From Blautia sp. MSJ-19 (GTDB taxonomy: Bacteria > Bacillota > Clostridia > Lachnospirales > Lachnospiraceae): a stretch of DNA of 64,000 nt. Both the position numbers and the translations under genes were made by a program. The stretch spans positions 1 to 64,000 of the forward strand of contig NZ_JAHLQA010000004.1 in NCBI RefSeq assembly GCF_018918125.1, read 5' to 3'. Below are positions 17,908 to 26,665 of the stretch, one piece after another; position 1 is the first letter of the stretch; each line of letters starts with the position of its first letter. The notes under the pieces were generated by a model. It did no database searches, was not told where the DNA came from, and saw only the letters and a program-made list of their open reading frames with translations.

Positions 17908-18834
17908 TCAGCGGTTTTTCAGAGCTCCACTGATGTCTTCGATCATAACTTCTACTGCTTTACGAGATGCATCTGCATAATTCAGTTCACCAAATTCTGC
18001 ATATGATTCCTGTTTGTAAGCTGCAATGATTCCACGAGAAGAATTTACAATTGCTCCTAATCCGTCTTCATTGAAGAAATGGACCAGATCCGCACCTTTT
18101 CCGCCCTGTGCGCCATATCCCGGAACAAGGATAAATGTTTTTGGCATCAGCTTACGAAGTACCTTACCCATTTCCGGATAAGTTGCTCCAACAACAGCAC
18201 CTACATAACTGTATTCACTGCCCATATGGTCCTCACCCCATTCAGCGACTTTTTCTCCAACCCACTCATACAGCGGACGTCCGTCAATCAGACGGTCCTG
18301 AAATTCTCCACTGGAAGGATTCGAAGTCTTGACCAGAACAAACAGACCTTTGTTCTCTTCTTTGCATACTTCAATAAATGGTTTGATACTGTCTGATCCC
18401 ATATATGGATTCAGAGTGGCAAAATCTTCATCAAATCCTGCATATTTTTTGGATCCTACCTGCACATGTCCCAGGTGTCCTGTTGCATAAGCTGCAGAAG
18501 TTGAGCCAATATCACCACGTTTGATATCACCAATCACTACCAGACCTTTGGATTTGCAATAATCTATCGTTCTCTTGTATGCCTGCAGTCCAGGAAGCCC
18601 AAACTGTTCATACATTGCGATCTGTGGTTTTACAGCCGGAATCAGATCATAAGTTGCATCCACGATTCCCTTATTGAACTGCCAGATTGCTTCTGCCGCA
18701 CCTTCCAGAGTTTCTCCGAATTCAGCAAATGCTTTTTCCTGGATATGCTTTGGGATATAATTCAGCATAGGGTCCAGTCCCACAACGATCGGTGCATTGG
18801 TTTTACGAATGTTTTCAATAAGCTTGTTAATCAT
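17908..18834 (-). CDS. pyrF: Orotidine-5'-phosphate decarboxylase, type 2
   Basis: PyrF decarboxylates OMP to UMP. The 308-residue length and the active-site motif VIGDIKRGDIGSTSAAYA mark the longer type 2 group. The N-terminal VVGLDPMLNYIP is also typical. It opens pyrF-pyrK-pyrD, with AGGAGGAAGCAGTT before the ATG. I see no PyrR-type attenuator in its A/T-rich upstream region. Confidence 0.96.
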   Translation of the reverse strand: MINKLIENIRKTNAPIVVGLDPMLNYIPKHIQEKAFAEFGETLEGAAEAIWQFNKGIVDATYDLIPAVKPQIAMYEQFGLPGLQAYKRTIDYCKSKGLVVIGDIKRGDIGSTSAAYATGHLGHVQVGSKKYAGFDEDFATLNPYMGSDSIKPFIEVCKEENKGLFVLVKTSNPSSGEFQDRLIDGRPLYEWVGEKVAEWGEDHMGSEYSYVGAVVGATYPEMGKVLRKLMPKTFILVPGYGAQGGKGADLVHFFNEDGLGAIVNSSRGIIAAYKQESYAEFGELNYADASRKAVEVMIEDISGALKNR

Positions 18835-18941
18835 AACTGCTTCCTCCTGGAGTTTATATTATTTTAATAATTATCTATACATTATCACCAATATCATACA
18901 CGAAATGGACGATTTAATAAAGTGTTTTTTACATATTAACC

Positions 18942-18970
18942 TTGACATTTTATAAGCCGGGGGCTATAAT
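18942..18970 (+). promoter_or_regulatory. Promoter of the cold-shock gene
   Basis: Perfect -35 TTGACA (18942..18947), 17-base spacer and perfect -10 TATAAT (18965..18970), the strongest promoter in the window. Transcription should start near 18977 and leave a leader of about 130 bases. Confidence 0.9.
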
Positions 18971-18999
18971 TCAGTCATAGACGAATAGAACTTTAATAT

Positions 19000-19066
19000 A
19001 AAATCACTAGTTTTTAGAGATTATATATTACCTACGATGTAGTCTCTAAAATCTGGTGATTTTTTT
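19000..19066 (+). promoter_or_regulatory. Terminator-like hairpin in the csp leader
   Basis: Within the leader, AAAATCAC and TTTTTAGAGA pair with TCTCTAAAA and GTGATTTTTTT around a 22-base loop, and the 3' arm runs straight into a T tract. This is the shape of an intrinsic terminator placed between a strong promoter and the csp start. It could act as an attenuator or a cold-responsive structure. Confidence 0.7.
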
Positions 19067-19109
19067 CGTCAGATGGACATTAACTTTTTATTTTTATGGA
19101 GGTAACATC

Positions 19110-19310
19110 ATGAACAAGGGAACTGTAAAATGGTTCAACGCAGAAAAAGGCTATGGCTTTATCACAGGAGAGGATGGCGCTGACGTATTCGTTCATTTTT
19201 CTGCAATCAATGGTGAAGGATTCAAATCACTGGATGAAGGACAGGCCGTAACTTATGATTTAACAGAAGGCGCTCGCGGAATGCAGGCAGCTAATGTTAC
19301 AAAATTATAA
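19110..19310 (+). CDS. csp: Cold-shock protein, CspA family
   Basis: The 66-residue protein is a single cold-shock domain with RNP1 KGYGFI and RNP2 VFVHFS. Such proteins bind single-stranded RNA and act as RNA chaperones. The ATG at 19110 has GGAGG 7 bases upstream, and the in-frame codons before it belong to the leader. It stands alone between its strong promoter and a terminator. Confidence 0.97.
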   Translation: MNKGTVKWFNAEKGYGFITGEDGADVFVHFSAINGEGFKSLDEGQAVTYDLTEGARGMQAANVTKL

Positions 19311-19355
19311 TCCACTCTGATACTTCAAGGTTTTTAAACCTTTCATAACCATTAA

Positions 19356-19388
19356 ATAAAAAACCCCGGATCAACCGGGGTTTTTTAT
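19356..19388 (+). terminator. Bidirectional terminator between csp and the 83-residue gene
   Basis: CCCCGG, 5 bases, CCGGGG, flanked by A6 and T6 runs. It serves csp on plus and the convergent gene on minus. Confidence 0.92.
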
Positions 19389-19410
19389 TATTTCATCTTT
19401 TCTCATTCTT

Positions 19411-19662
19411 TTACTGTGCATCAGAAGAAAGTCCGGAAACATAATCATCAATTGCAGATGTATCCATGACTGTCTCTGTAACAACAGATTCCTGTTTTGC
19501 TTCTACCTTCGCATATGCAGAATATCCAATCCAGCCTACCATTGCCACACAGATGGCAACCCATGCCAGAATCTCCAGTCTGTCAATCAGTTTTTCTTTT
19601 CTGGATGCTTTGGAGCGTCCTGCCTTGCCTGCCTTATAGCTGTCTACTTTTTTCTGACTCAT
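19411..19662 (-). CDS. Small single-pass membrane protein
   Basis: The 83-residue protein has a strongly basic N-terminal third (many Lys and Arg), one membrane helix at about 31-50 and a short acidic external tail. It is a bitopic protein with a cytoplasmic basic end. I do not recognise the family. It follows the DegV gene and ends at the shared terminator. Confidence 0.7.
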   Translation of the reverse strand: MSQKKVDSYKAGKAGRSKASRKEKLIDRLEILAWVAICVAMVGWIGYSAYAKVEAKQESVVTETVMDTSAIDDYVSGLSSDAQ

Positions 19663-19735
19663 TCTGAGAATCTCCTTTGTTGTATAAGCTCAATTTCTAA
19701 ACAGTATACCACATTCTTTCCCAAAAGGGAAGGGC

Positions 19736-20575
19736 TTATACAGCTACGATCACGCCGCCATCGTTCGCATACATGCTGCTGACGCCAGCGGTCTCCAGAA
19801 TCACCACGCTCTTCATCGGCATTCTTTCTTCCAGTGCATTTTTGAGAAGGACTGCTCTCTCCCTGCAATTGCAATGTGAGATTGCAAGAACTTTGTTTTC
19901 ACTGTCTTTTGTCTTTTCTACAATATTCTGTGCCATCTTTACAAGAGCTTTATTCATACCTCTTGCCTGATCCAGCTGGCAGATTGCCCCTTCATCTGTA
20001 GAGCCCATAACCGGCTTGATCTTGAGTGCACTGGCCACAAGAGCTTTTACCTTGCTGAGTCTGCCATTTTTGCGAAGGGTTTCAAGATTGTCCAGGACAA
20101 AAAATGTATGTTGATCGGCAATATACGCCTCCACTGTTTCAATTACTTTCTCAAACGTATAACCGGCTTCTTCACATTCCTGAATTTTCATTGCAATAAG
20201 AGACTGTCCTACAGAAGCGGATTTTGAATTAAACACATAAATCTTTTTGTCAGGTCTTTCTTCCTGAAGAAGACTTTTTCCAAGAACTGCACTGTTATAA
20301 GAACCGCTCAGTTCTGCAGAAAGAGTCACCGCATATACATGCTCTGCCTCACAGTCAAATGCTCGCATATAACGTTCCGGAGACGGGCAGGCCGACTTCG
20401 GACACTCCGGGCATTCTGCAACTTTTTTCAGAAAAGATGCCTGATCAAAAGTTTCATCATCTATAATATTCTCACCACCCACACTCAGAGTCAGTGCAAC
20501 AGACTCAAAATGAGGATCCTGTTTCCATTCATCCAATAATTCTCCGCAACTATCTATGACAATTTTATAGCTCAA
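19736..20575 (-). CDS. DegV-family fatty-acid-binding protein
   Basis: The 279-residue protein has the DegV fold markers: IVIDSCGEL near the N-terminus, the TLSAELSGSYNSA motif in the middle, and LRKNGRLSKVKAL. DegV/FakB proteins bind one fatty acid and can present it to the kinase FakA. No fakA gene lies nearby. The start appears to be TTG with GAGGACG upstream. Confidence 0.93.
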   Translation of the reverse strand: MSYKIVIDSCGELLDEWKQDPHFESVALTLSVGGENIIDDETFDQASFLKKVAECPECPKSACPSPERYMRAFDCEAEHVYAVTLSAELSGSYNSAVLGKSLLQEERPDKKIYVFNSKSASVGQSLIAMKIQECEEAGYTFEKVIETVEAYIADQHTFFVLDNLETLRKNGRLSKVKALVASALKIKPVMGSTDEGAICQLDQARGMNKALVKMAQNIVEKTKDSENKVLAISHCNCRERAVLLKNALEERMPMKSVVILETAGVSSMYANDGGVIVAV

Positions 20576-20729
20576 TTATATCGTCCTCTTTTCCATAATA
20601 TGTAGTATCGAATACCACATCTATATTAACATATCACTACATATTTGAAAAGTCTTTTTCGAAAAACTCTATTCTTTTTTTTGATTCTGTTTTATAATGG
20701 GAGCTATATTGAATTATAGGAGTACAAAA

Positions 20730-21233
20730 ATGCTTGCACTTAAAATCAACGATGTAAAAAAGTTCATGAATCAGCTCTTGATCGGAAATATGTTCGATTC
20801 TTTTTCTCTCGTCGAAGCCTCCATCACAACCTTCAGCCACTTTACCATTGACGGAACGCTTCAAAAAGATTTCTTTGACACAGAAACTGCCCAGAATCTG
20901 AACTTTCCAGCTTCTCCTTACTGCTCATGGAAAGAACTGAAACCCTACTGTTTTTCTATCATTCGCGGCAAACTGCCTCCAATTCAGTTCAAGTTTGTTT
21001 TTCAGTTATCTTTGCAGCAATATTCCGCAATTTTTACAGATTCCTCTTATATTATTTCTAATGATCAAATTCGCGGATTAAACTTAAACATTCAGTACAA
21101 AAATCACGAACTGCTATGTACTACCGGTATTTCAACGGATTCCTTCGTCTTTGATAAAAAGCCTGAGATCATATGGGATTCTGCAGTTCCGGAATACTTA
21201 AGACTCCATCAGCTGGATTTTGACATGCTGTAA
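20730..21233 (+). CDS. DUF5721-family protein
   Basis: The 167-residue protein begins MLALKINDVKKFMNQLLIG, which I associate with DUF5721, a clostridial family of unknown function. It looks soluble and beta-rich in the C-terminal half. The chosen ATG has TAGGAGTACAAAA upstream, and a -10 TATAAT lies at 20693..20698. Its last 65 bases overlap the 3' end of the opposite-strand Spo0A-like gene. Confidence 0.8.
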   Translation: MLALKINDVKKFMNQLLIGNMFDSFSLVEASITTFSHFTIDGTLQKDFFDTETAQNLNFPASPYCSWKELKPYCFSIIRGKLPPIQFKFVFQLSLQQYSAIFTDSSYIISNDQIRGLNLNIQYKNHELLCTTGISTDSFVFDKKPEIIWDSAVPEYLRLHQLDFDML

Positions 21234-21594
21234 GATTCTGGCTGTTTTCCTGTCTGGCAGCATCACTGTCCAGCTCTGTCTGTATCAGATAATAAGCCAG
21301 CATATCTACAAATTCACTGTTTGTAGGTCTGTATCGAAGTGGATATCCTGCAATCCGGTCCATACTTTCTTTATTCGCAGTCCAGCAGACATTAATCACA
21401 GTACGGATATCATGTTCGATATTCACTGGTGTTGATTTAAATTTTTTGGCAAGATACGGATAAATATCTTTTGTGATCTTGATAGGATAATCCTGGAGTT
21501 CCATTGACATCATTACCGCTTCAGCAACGTAATAATATCCCTTATACTTTGAGGTCATTCCAAGCTGTCTGATTAAACGATACACTTTTCTCAT
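21169..21594 (-). CDS. Spo0A effector-domain-only protein
   Basis: The 141 residues match the Spo0A C-terminal DNA-binding domain, including the pattern MDRIAGYPLRYRPTNSEFVD and the preceding NIEHDIRTVINVCW. The Spo0A receiver domain with its phosphorylated Asp is absent, so activity cannot be set by phosphorelay in the usual way. It may bind 0A-box-like sites constitutively or compete with Spo0A; that is inference. The gene is convergent with the DUF5721 gene and overlaps it. Confidence 0.88.
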   Translation of the reverse strand: MRKVYRLIRQLGMTSKYKGYYYVAEAVMMSMELQDYPIKITKDIYPYLAKKFKSTPVNIEHDIRTVINVCWTANKESMDRIAGYPLRYRPTNSEFVDMLAYYLIQTELDSDAARQENSQNLTACQNPADGVLSIPELQNPI

Positions 21595-21792
21595 GTGCTC
21601 TCCTCCGCTTTACTCTTTTGTCAGTATTATACGACAAATTTTTCACATTTTTCTTTTTCCTACCAAACTCGTGGTTCTTCGAAAAAAAACGACATTCAGA
21701 GAGTCACATTTCCTGTTTTTCTTTCTTTTTTCATAACATTACCATACTATTTCAGCATATAGATTTTTTTACTTCTTGTCAACAATATACGC

Positions 21793-21848
21793 AAAAATCC
21801 CGAACATTCTCCATTTCTTTGAAGAATATTCGGGATTCTTTTTATTTT
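21793..21848 (-). terminator. Intrinsic terminator after htpG
   Basis: On minus, AATCCCGAATATTCT and AGAATGTTCGGGATT form a 15-bp stem with one G-T pair, followed by TTT. A/T-rich flanks on the other side could let it work in both directions. Confidence 0.85.
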
Positions 21849-21864
21849 TTGTATATACTATATA

Positions 21865-23913
21865 TTATTTGGTCAGAAGCATCAATATTTCATTACTTCT
21901 CTGCACAAATTTGGTCATCTCATCCGGTGATAACTGTTTATGGCTCAGCATCGCAAGATCATACAACTGCTGGCAGATCACTGCTGCATGTTCTGATTCC
22001 TGATTGCCTGCCAGATATTTCACAAGCGGATGACTCACATTCAATACCAGTGTCTCCTGTCCTCCGAACATACCCGGATCCATGCCATACATATTATACA
22101 TTTTCATCATGTCCTGCATACGACGGCTTTCTTCTGAAAGTGTCATCATTGCTGCTACAGATTCATTCTTGAGATTTTCTACTTTTACTTCCAGCTTTTC
22201 CATGTTCAGGTTCTTACGGAAAAGATCAGTCAGAGTCTTCGCTGTTTCTTCATCAGCAGCTCCCTCACCCTTCAGTTCTTCTGTTACATCCGCGTCAATT
22301 CTCTTAAACTGAATCGTCTGGTCTTTCTGTTCCAGATGAGAAATGAAAGTAGTATCAATGTTATGTGAAAGAATCACTGCATTTTTTCCAGCTTCACGGA
22401 ACATATTGATATACTGGCTCTGCTGTACAGCATCTGTCACATAGAAGATGGTTGTCTTTTCAGGCTCTTTTGTTTCTCCATTGTCTTTGTTTTCTGTTTC
22501 TTCTGCTGTCTTCTCTGTTGTATCTTCTTTTTTATTCTGCTCAATACAGTCTTTTAAGGTCAGATATTTGTTATCAATATCTTTGAACAGAATATAATCA
22601 TGCAATTTCTCTGCGAATTTGCTGTCTTTGATGCAGCCAAACTTGATGAACGGACTGATATCATCCCAGTATTTTTCATAAGATTCGCGATCAGTCTTAC
22701 ACATACCAGTCAGTTTATCTGCAACTTTCTTGGAAATATATTCAGAAATCTTCTGAACAAATCCATCATTCTGCAGTGCACTTCTTGAAACATTCAGCGG
22801 CAGATCCGGACAATCGATCACACCTTTGAGAAGCAGCAGGAATTCTGGAATTACCTCTTTGATGTTATCTGCGATAAACACCTGATTATTGTACAACTTA
22901 ATGGTTCCTTCAATAGAATCATATTCTGTATTGATTTTTGGGAAATACAGAATACCTTTGAGATTGAACGGATAATCCATATTCAGATGAATCCAGAACA
23001 GCGGCTCTTTGTAATCCATAAAGACTTTACGGTAAAATTCTTTATAATCTTCATCGCTGCATTCGTTCGGATGTTTCATCCAGAGCGGATTCGGATCACT
23101 TAAAGACACCGGACGTTTGTTGATCTTCACTTTATCTCTGGCAGGAGAAACTTCTACAACTTCTTTTTCTCCGTTTTCATTTTCTTTTTCCTCTGTTTTT
23201 GCATCCTCATGAATATGTTCTACAACAACATCATCATCCCTGAGTTCAGACTCATCGATCGTTTCATATTCCTGTTCTGCATTTGCCCTGGAAAGATAAA
23301 TGTTTACCGGCATGAAAGAACAATATTTTTCGATAACTTCACGCATACGGTATTCATTGCAGAACTCCAGGCTCTCGTCATTCAGGAACAAGGTGATCTC
23401 TGTTCCGACTGTTGTTCTGTCTCCATCCTGCATATCATATTCTGTACCGCCATCACAGGTCCAATGTACCGGTGTTGCACCCTCTTTGAAGGAAAGTGTA
23501 TCAATATGCACTTCATCTGCAACCATAAATGCAGAATAGAATCCCAGACCAAAATGTCCGATCATCTGATCATCTGTTGTTTTGTCCTTGTATTTTTCAA
23601 GGAATTCCGTCGCACCGGAAAATGCAATCTGTGTAATATATTCTTCTACTTCCTCTGCAATCATACCGATACCGTTATCGATAAACTTCAGCGTCTTGGC
23701 ATCAGAATCTACAACAACCTGAACAGCTGGTTTATAATCATCCGGGAAAGAATATTCCCCCATTACTTCCAGTTTCTTTAATTTTGTAATAGCATCACAT
23801 CCATTGGATACCAGCTCTCGAACAAAAATATCATGGTCAGAATACAGCCATTTCTTTATGATAGGAAAAATGTTTTCACTGTTAATTGATAAATTTCCGT
23901 GCTTTTCAGCCAT
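21865..23913 (-). CDS. htpG: Molecular chaperone HtpG (Hsp90)
   Basis: HtpG is the bacterial Hsp90. The 682 residues include the GHKL ATP site: NELVSNGCDAI near 35-45, DNGIGM near 80 and GHFGLGFYSAF near 120-130. It is about 55 residues longer than the E. coli protein, largely because of two charged insertions (about 225-260 and about 485-515). A CIRCE element and promoter lie just upstream, so HrcA control is expected, unlike in Bacillus subtilis where htpG is outside the HrcA regulon. Confidence 0.97.
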   Translation of the reverse strand: MAEKHGNLSINSENIFPIIKKWLYSDHDIFVRELVSNGCDAITKLKKLEVMGEYSFPDDYKPAVQVVVDSDAKTLKFIDNGIGMIAEEVEEYITQIAFSGATEFLEKYKDKTTDDQMIGHFGLGFYSAFMVADEVHIDTLSFKEGATPVHWTCDGGTEYDMQDGDRTTVGTEITLFLNDESLEFCNEYRMREVIEKYCSFMPVNIYLSRANAEQEYETIDESELRDDDVVVEHIHEDAKTEEKENENGEKEVVEVSPARDKVKINKRPVSLSDPNPLWMKHPNECSDEDYKEFYRKVFMDYKEPLFWIHLNMDYPFNLKGILYFPKINTEYDSIEGTIKLYNNQVFIADNIKEVIPEFLLLLKGVIDCPDLPLNVSRSALQNDGFVQKISEYISKKVADKLTGMCKTDRESYEKYWDDISPFIKFGCIKDSKFAEKLHDYILFKDIDNKYLTLKDCIEQNKKEDTTEKTAEETENKDNGETKEPEKTTIFYVTDAVQQSQYINMFREAGKNAVILSHNIDTTFISHLEQKDQTIQFKRIDADVTEELKGEGAADEETAKTLTDLFRKNLNMEKLEVKVENLKNESVAAMMTLSEESRRMQDMMKMYNMYGMDPGMFGGQETLVLNVSHPLVKYLAGNQESEHAAVICQQLYDLAMLSHKQLSPDEMTKFVQRSNEILMLLTK

Positions 23914-23952
23914 ATTATCTACACTCCTTTGATTCTTTTTTCGCTTTTCTAT

Positions 23953-23981
23953 ATACTAATACCCTTTTTTCCAAAAGTCAA
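23953..23981 (-). promoter_or_regulatory. htpG promoter
   Basis: On minus, -35 TTGACT (23976..23981), 17-base spacer and -10 TAGTAT (23953..23958), giving a leader of about 33 bases. The CIRCE palindrome ends 7 bases upstream of the -35. Confidence 0.8.
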
Positions 23982-23988
23982 GAAAAAA

Positions 23989-24015
23989 TTAGCACTCAAC
24001 CAAATTGAGTGCTAA
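23989..24015 (-). promoter_or_regulatory. CIRCE operator (HrcA site)
   Basis: TTAGCACTC, nine bases, GAGTGCTAA is a perfect match to the CIRCE consensus bound by HrcA. On minus the right arm is followed by TTTTTTC, so the RNA form also resembles an intrinsic terminator for the surface-protein gene that ends at 24047. Confidence 0.95.
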
Positions 24016-24046
24016 CAAAACATTTTATATCGTTTTTTCTTTGTTC

Positions 24047-26665
24047 TTACTTTTTATTTTTCTTTTTATAAACAACCACACCAGCAATTGCCCCTGCCGC
24101 AACAATGAGGATGCATATAAATGGAAGAATCGGTGTATTATCACCTGTCTTAACTGCGGTTCTGTTGGCAGCTGGTGTCAGGTTTGTTCCAGGTGCTGTG
24201 ACTTTTGCTTCTGTTACTGAAAACGCAACCTGTCTGGTATCTGTTTTTCCGGTATCCTTCCATGCTGCTCCCTGATACTGTTGCTGCCTGAAAGTAATTT
24301 CCAGTGTATAGTTTCCAGTCTTTGCCAACCCAAAAGTTGCTGTATACGGCGCCGCATTCCATACATTTGTATTAATCACTTTCCAGCTCTGCGGGACATA
24401 GCGCGTATCCCCTTTTCTCGGAGAAGCATTATCCATCCCAGCCCCAACTGCAGTAAACGAAATCTTGGACTGCGTTGTATATGTTCCATTTGCATCAATG
24501 CCTGTGATTTTATTGTTTTCTGCAGATGCGATTTTAGCCTCATAAGCTTTGACGCTGACTTCAACACTGGCAGAAAGTCCGATCTTATTATCATTGTCTA
24601 CACCTGACGGCAGTGTCACCGTTCCGGTTACTGTAAATTTCTGTGCATCTGTACTGGACGGATCATAGGAACAGTCTTTGACATTCCAGGAAACAGAAGC
24701 CTTCATGTTTCCACCGGTCGTCTCAATCACAACAGTAGACGGAAGTTTCAGTGCAGAAGCTTCCTTTTTCGTTCCATTCGCCAGTCCGCTCACTGCTGAC
24801 GGCTGCTGGATCTTTGTCAGAGATGCCGTTCCCTTTATGACCTGGAATTTCAGAGGTACAGAAACCGCAGAAGTCACGTTCATACTGGCTGAGTAGGAAC
24901 CAACTGCCAACCCCGTTGTCGGTCGTACATAAAATACAACGCTTTCCTCCGGTGCCAGAGTAAGCTTTGAAGCATCTTCTGTCCAGATCTCAAAATTCTC
25001 AACTGCTGGTAATGTCAGTGTTTCCGCTATATTCCCCTTATTTGTGACCGTAATCTGTTTTGCTGTGATCTCCGCATATCCTTCTTTTGCACTTGCAAAG
25101 TCGCAGACTGTATCAGATGTGATCAGATTATGCTGTACTTCATCCACTGTAACAAATGCTGTAATCACGTTGGTCTTTCCAGTACTGCTATCTGTAATTG
25201 TAAAAGTTTCCTCATAAGTTCCCTGTGTCAGACTGTCTTTGGGACGAATCACAAAATCTGCTGTTTTTCCAGCTTCAATGGTCTGCGCCTGCCATGTAAT
25301 GTCAAAATCCTGTCCTCCGACTTCTCCTGCACTGCTGACTGCCTCTGACATTTCTGCAGCAGCACTGCCCTCATTCGTTAATGTAATGGTCTTTGCATCA
25401 GGGACAGTCTGCCCTTCAACAAATTCGAATTCCGCCGATGAAGTATCCGGTGTTACATTACTTGTTCCAGGATTTTCTGGAACTTCAGGATTCTCCGGTG
25501 TCTCTGGTGTTTCCGGTGTTTCCGGATTGTCAGGTGTCTCTGCATTCTGTATTGTCATTTTGGCTTTGAAAGAAACTTTTGCACCTTCATTACTTTCATA
25601 TGTGATCGTATCTTCATAGGATTTTGCTTCTCTTCCTTCCATGACACGCGGAGCAACCGCCAAAGTAATCTCCTGTCCTGGTTCCAGCGAATAAATATCA
25701 TTCACCACAAAATTCTCCGGACTGATCTCCGGGAAAGTCAGTGTATTCTCACTGTTATTTTTTACAGTCACATACTGTGCTTCAACATTTTCTTCCTGTC
25801 CTGCAATTACAGTACCAAAATCCAACGTATCAGAATTGCCATCTCCGACCGTAATCGTAAGAGCAGGCGTCTCTGCCGGAGTTTCTGTCCCATCTGTACT
25901 CTGACCATCTCCGTTTTCTGTTGCAGAATCTGTGTTCTGAGACTCCTCATCTGTCGTCTGTCCGTATGTGCCGTCTTCGGTTGCTTCTGGAATTCCATCT
26001 ACTGATTCAGCTCCGGCCGGTTCTGTTGTTTCCTGTGTCTCATCCGCAGTTGCAGCCGGTATGCCATCCACTTCTTCTGTACCTGCTTCGGAAGTATCTT
26101 CCTGTTCTTCACTTCCTGGTTCACCGGACGGTTGTAACTCTTCTGAAAGATTCTCTTCGCTTTCCTGCACAGTTTCTGCTGTTTCCTGTGTTTCTTCTGT
26201 CTGTGCACTGTCTCCGTTCTGTGACACTTCCACTGACGGAGTCTGTGTTTCCTCCGACGTCTGCGTCTCAGTCACTTCTCCAGTAATTGCTGTCAGACTT
26301 CCGGAAAATCCATTTTCTTCTTTTCCGGTGATAGTCAGAACAATTTTTGCGCCAACATCCTCTGTTGTAACTGTATAAGTTTTTTCTTTGCCAAGTTCTT
26401 TGAGTTCCGGCTTTTTGCCTGCCTTTTCCGCAGCCTCATCGTCTGCAGTCTTTCGCGACCACAGGTATGTTACATTTTCCTCTGTCAGGCCTTCTGGTTT
26501 GACCTCTTTGAAATCTGCACTCAGAGTCTTTCCATTTTCTGCATTTCCCTTAATTTTCAGTTTTCCGTCCAATGCAGTAGTTTCTGCTGCAAAAACAGTG
26601 TACGGAATCATGGATAATGCCAGAAGTACCGACATTATAACCGCAAGAATCCTTTCTTTCCGCAT
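24047..26665 (-). CDS. Large sortase-anchored surface protein with Ig-like repeats
   Basis: The 872-residue protein has a signal peptide (1-27, ending in VFAAE), then an Ig-like module, and a Glu/Thr-rich acidic linker (about 130-265). Two or three ASH/HYDIN-like beta domains follow (about 268-620), interrupted by a Pro-Glu-Thr repeat, then a Big_4-like Ig module with LKLPSTVVIETTGG. The C-terminus is KTGD, a hydrophobic helix and KKKNKK: a sortase-type signal with KTGD in place of LPxTG. It is probably wall-anchored and exposed, an adhesin or stalk. The ligand is unknown. It stands alone, upstream of htpG. Confidence 0.85.
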   Translation of the reverse strand: MRKERILAVIMSVLLALSMIPYTVFAAETTALDGKLKIKGNAENGKTLSADFKEVKPEGLTEENVTYLWSRKTADDEAAEKAGKKPELKELGKEKTYTVTTEDVGAKIVLTITGKEENGFSGSLTAITGEVTETQTSEETQTPSVEVSQNGDSAQTEETQETAETVQESEENLSEELQPSGEPGSEEQEDTSEAGTEEVDGIPAATADETQETTEPAGAESVDGIPEATEDGTYGQTTDEESQNTDSATENGDGQSTDGTETPAETPALTITVGDGNSDTLDFGTVIAGQEENVEAQYVTVKNNSENTLTFPEISPENFVVNDIYSLEPGQEITLAVAPRVMEGREAKSYEDTITYESNEGAKVSFKAKMTIQNAETPDNPETPETPETPENPEVPENPGTSNVTPDTSSAEFEFVEGQTVPDAKTITLTNEGSAAAEMSEAVSSAGEVGGQDFDITWQAQTIEAGKTADFVIRPKDSLTQGTYEETFTITDSSTGKTNVITAFVTVDEVQHNLITSDTVCDFASAKEGYAEITAKQITVTNKGNIAETLTLPAVENFEIWTEDASKLTLAPEESVVFYVRPTTGLAVGSYSASMNVTSAVSVPLKFQVIKGTASLTKIQQPSAVSGLANGTKKEASALKLPSTVVIETTGGNMKASVSWNVKDCSYDPSSTDAQKFTVTGTVTLPSGVDNDNKIGLSASVEVSVKAYEAKIASAENNKITGIDANGTYTTQSKISFTAVGAGMDNASPRKGDTRYVPQSWKVINTNVWNAAPYTATFGLAKTGNYTLEITFRQQQYQGAAWKDTGKTDTRQVAFSVTEAKVTAPGTNLTPAANRTAVKTGDNTPILPFICILIVAAGAIAGVVVYKKKNKK
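25471..25534 (-). repeat. Short coding tandem repeat (Pro-Glu-Thr)
   Basis: Nine- to twelve-base units encode PDNPETPETPETPENPEVP, a flexible proline-rich spacer between two Ig-like domains. Such units can change copy number by slippage in frame. Confidence 0.7.

Noticed and set aside
18835-18941. PyrR attenuator before pyrF
   Set aside because: No anti-terminator or terminator stems and no PyrR-binding loop can be found in this A/T-rich region.
21618-22172. Plus-strand frame between the Spo0A-like gene and htpG
   Set aside because: Most of it is antisense to the end of htpG and it spans the htpG terminator; no start signal.
25471-25534. CRISPR-like or satellite repeat
   Set aside because: The short units encode an in-frame Pro-Glu-Thr spacer within a surface protein and have no spacers.
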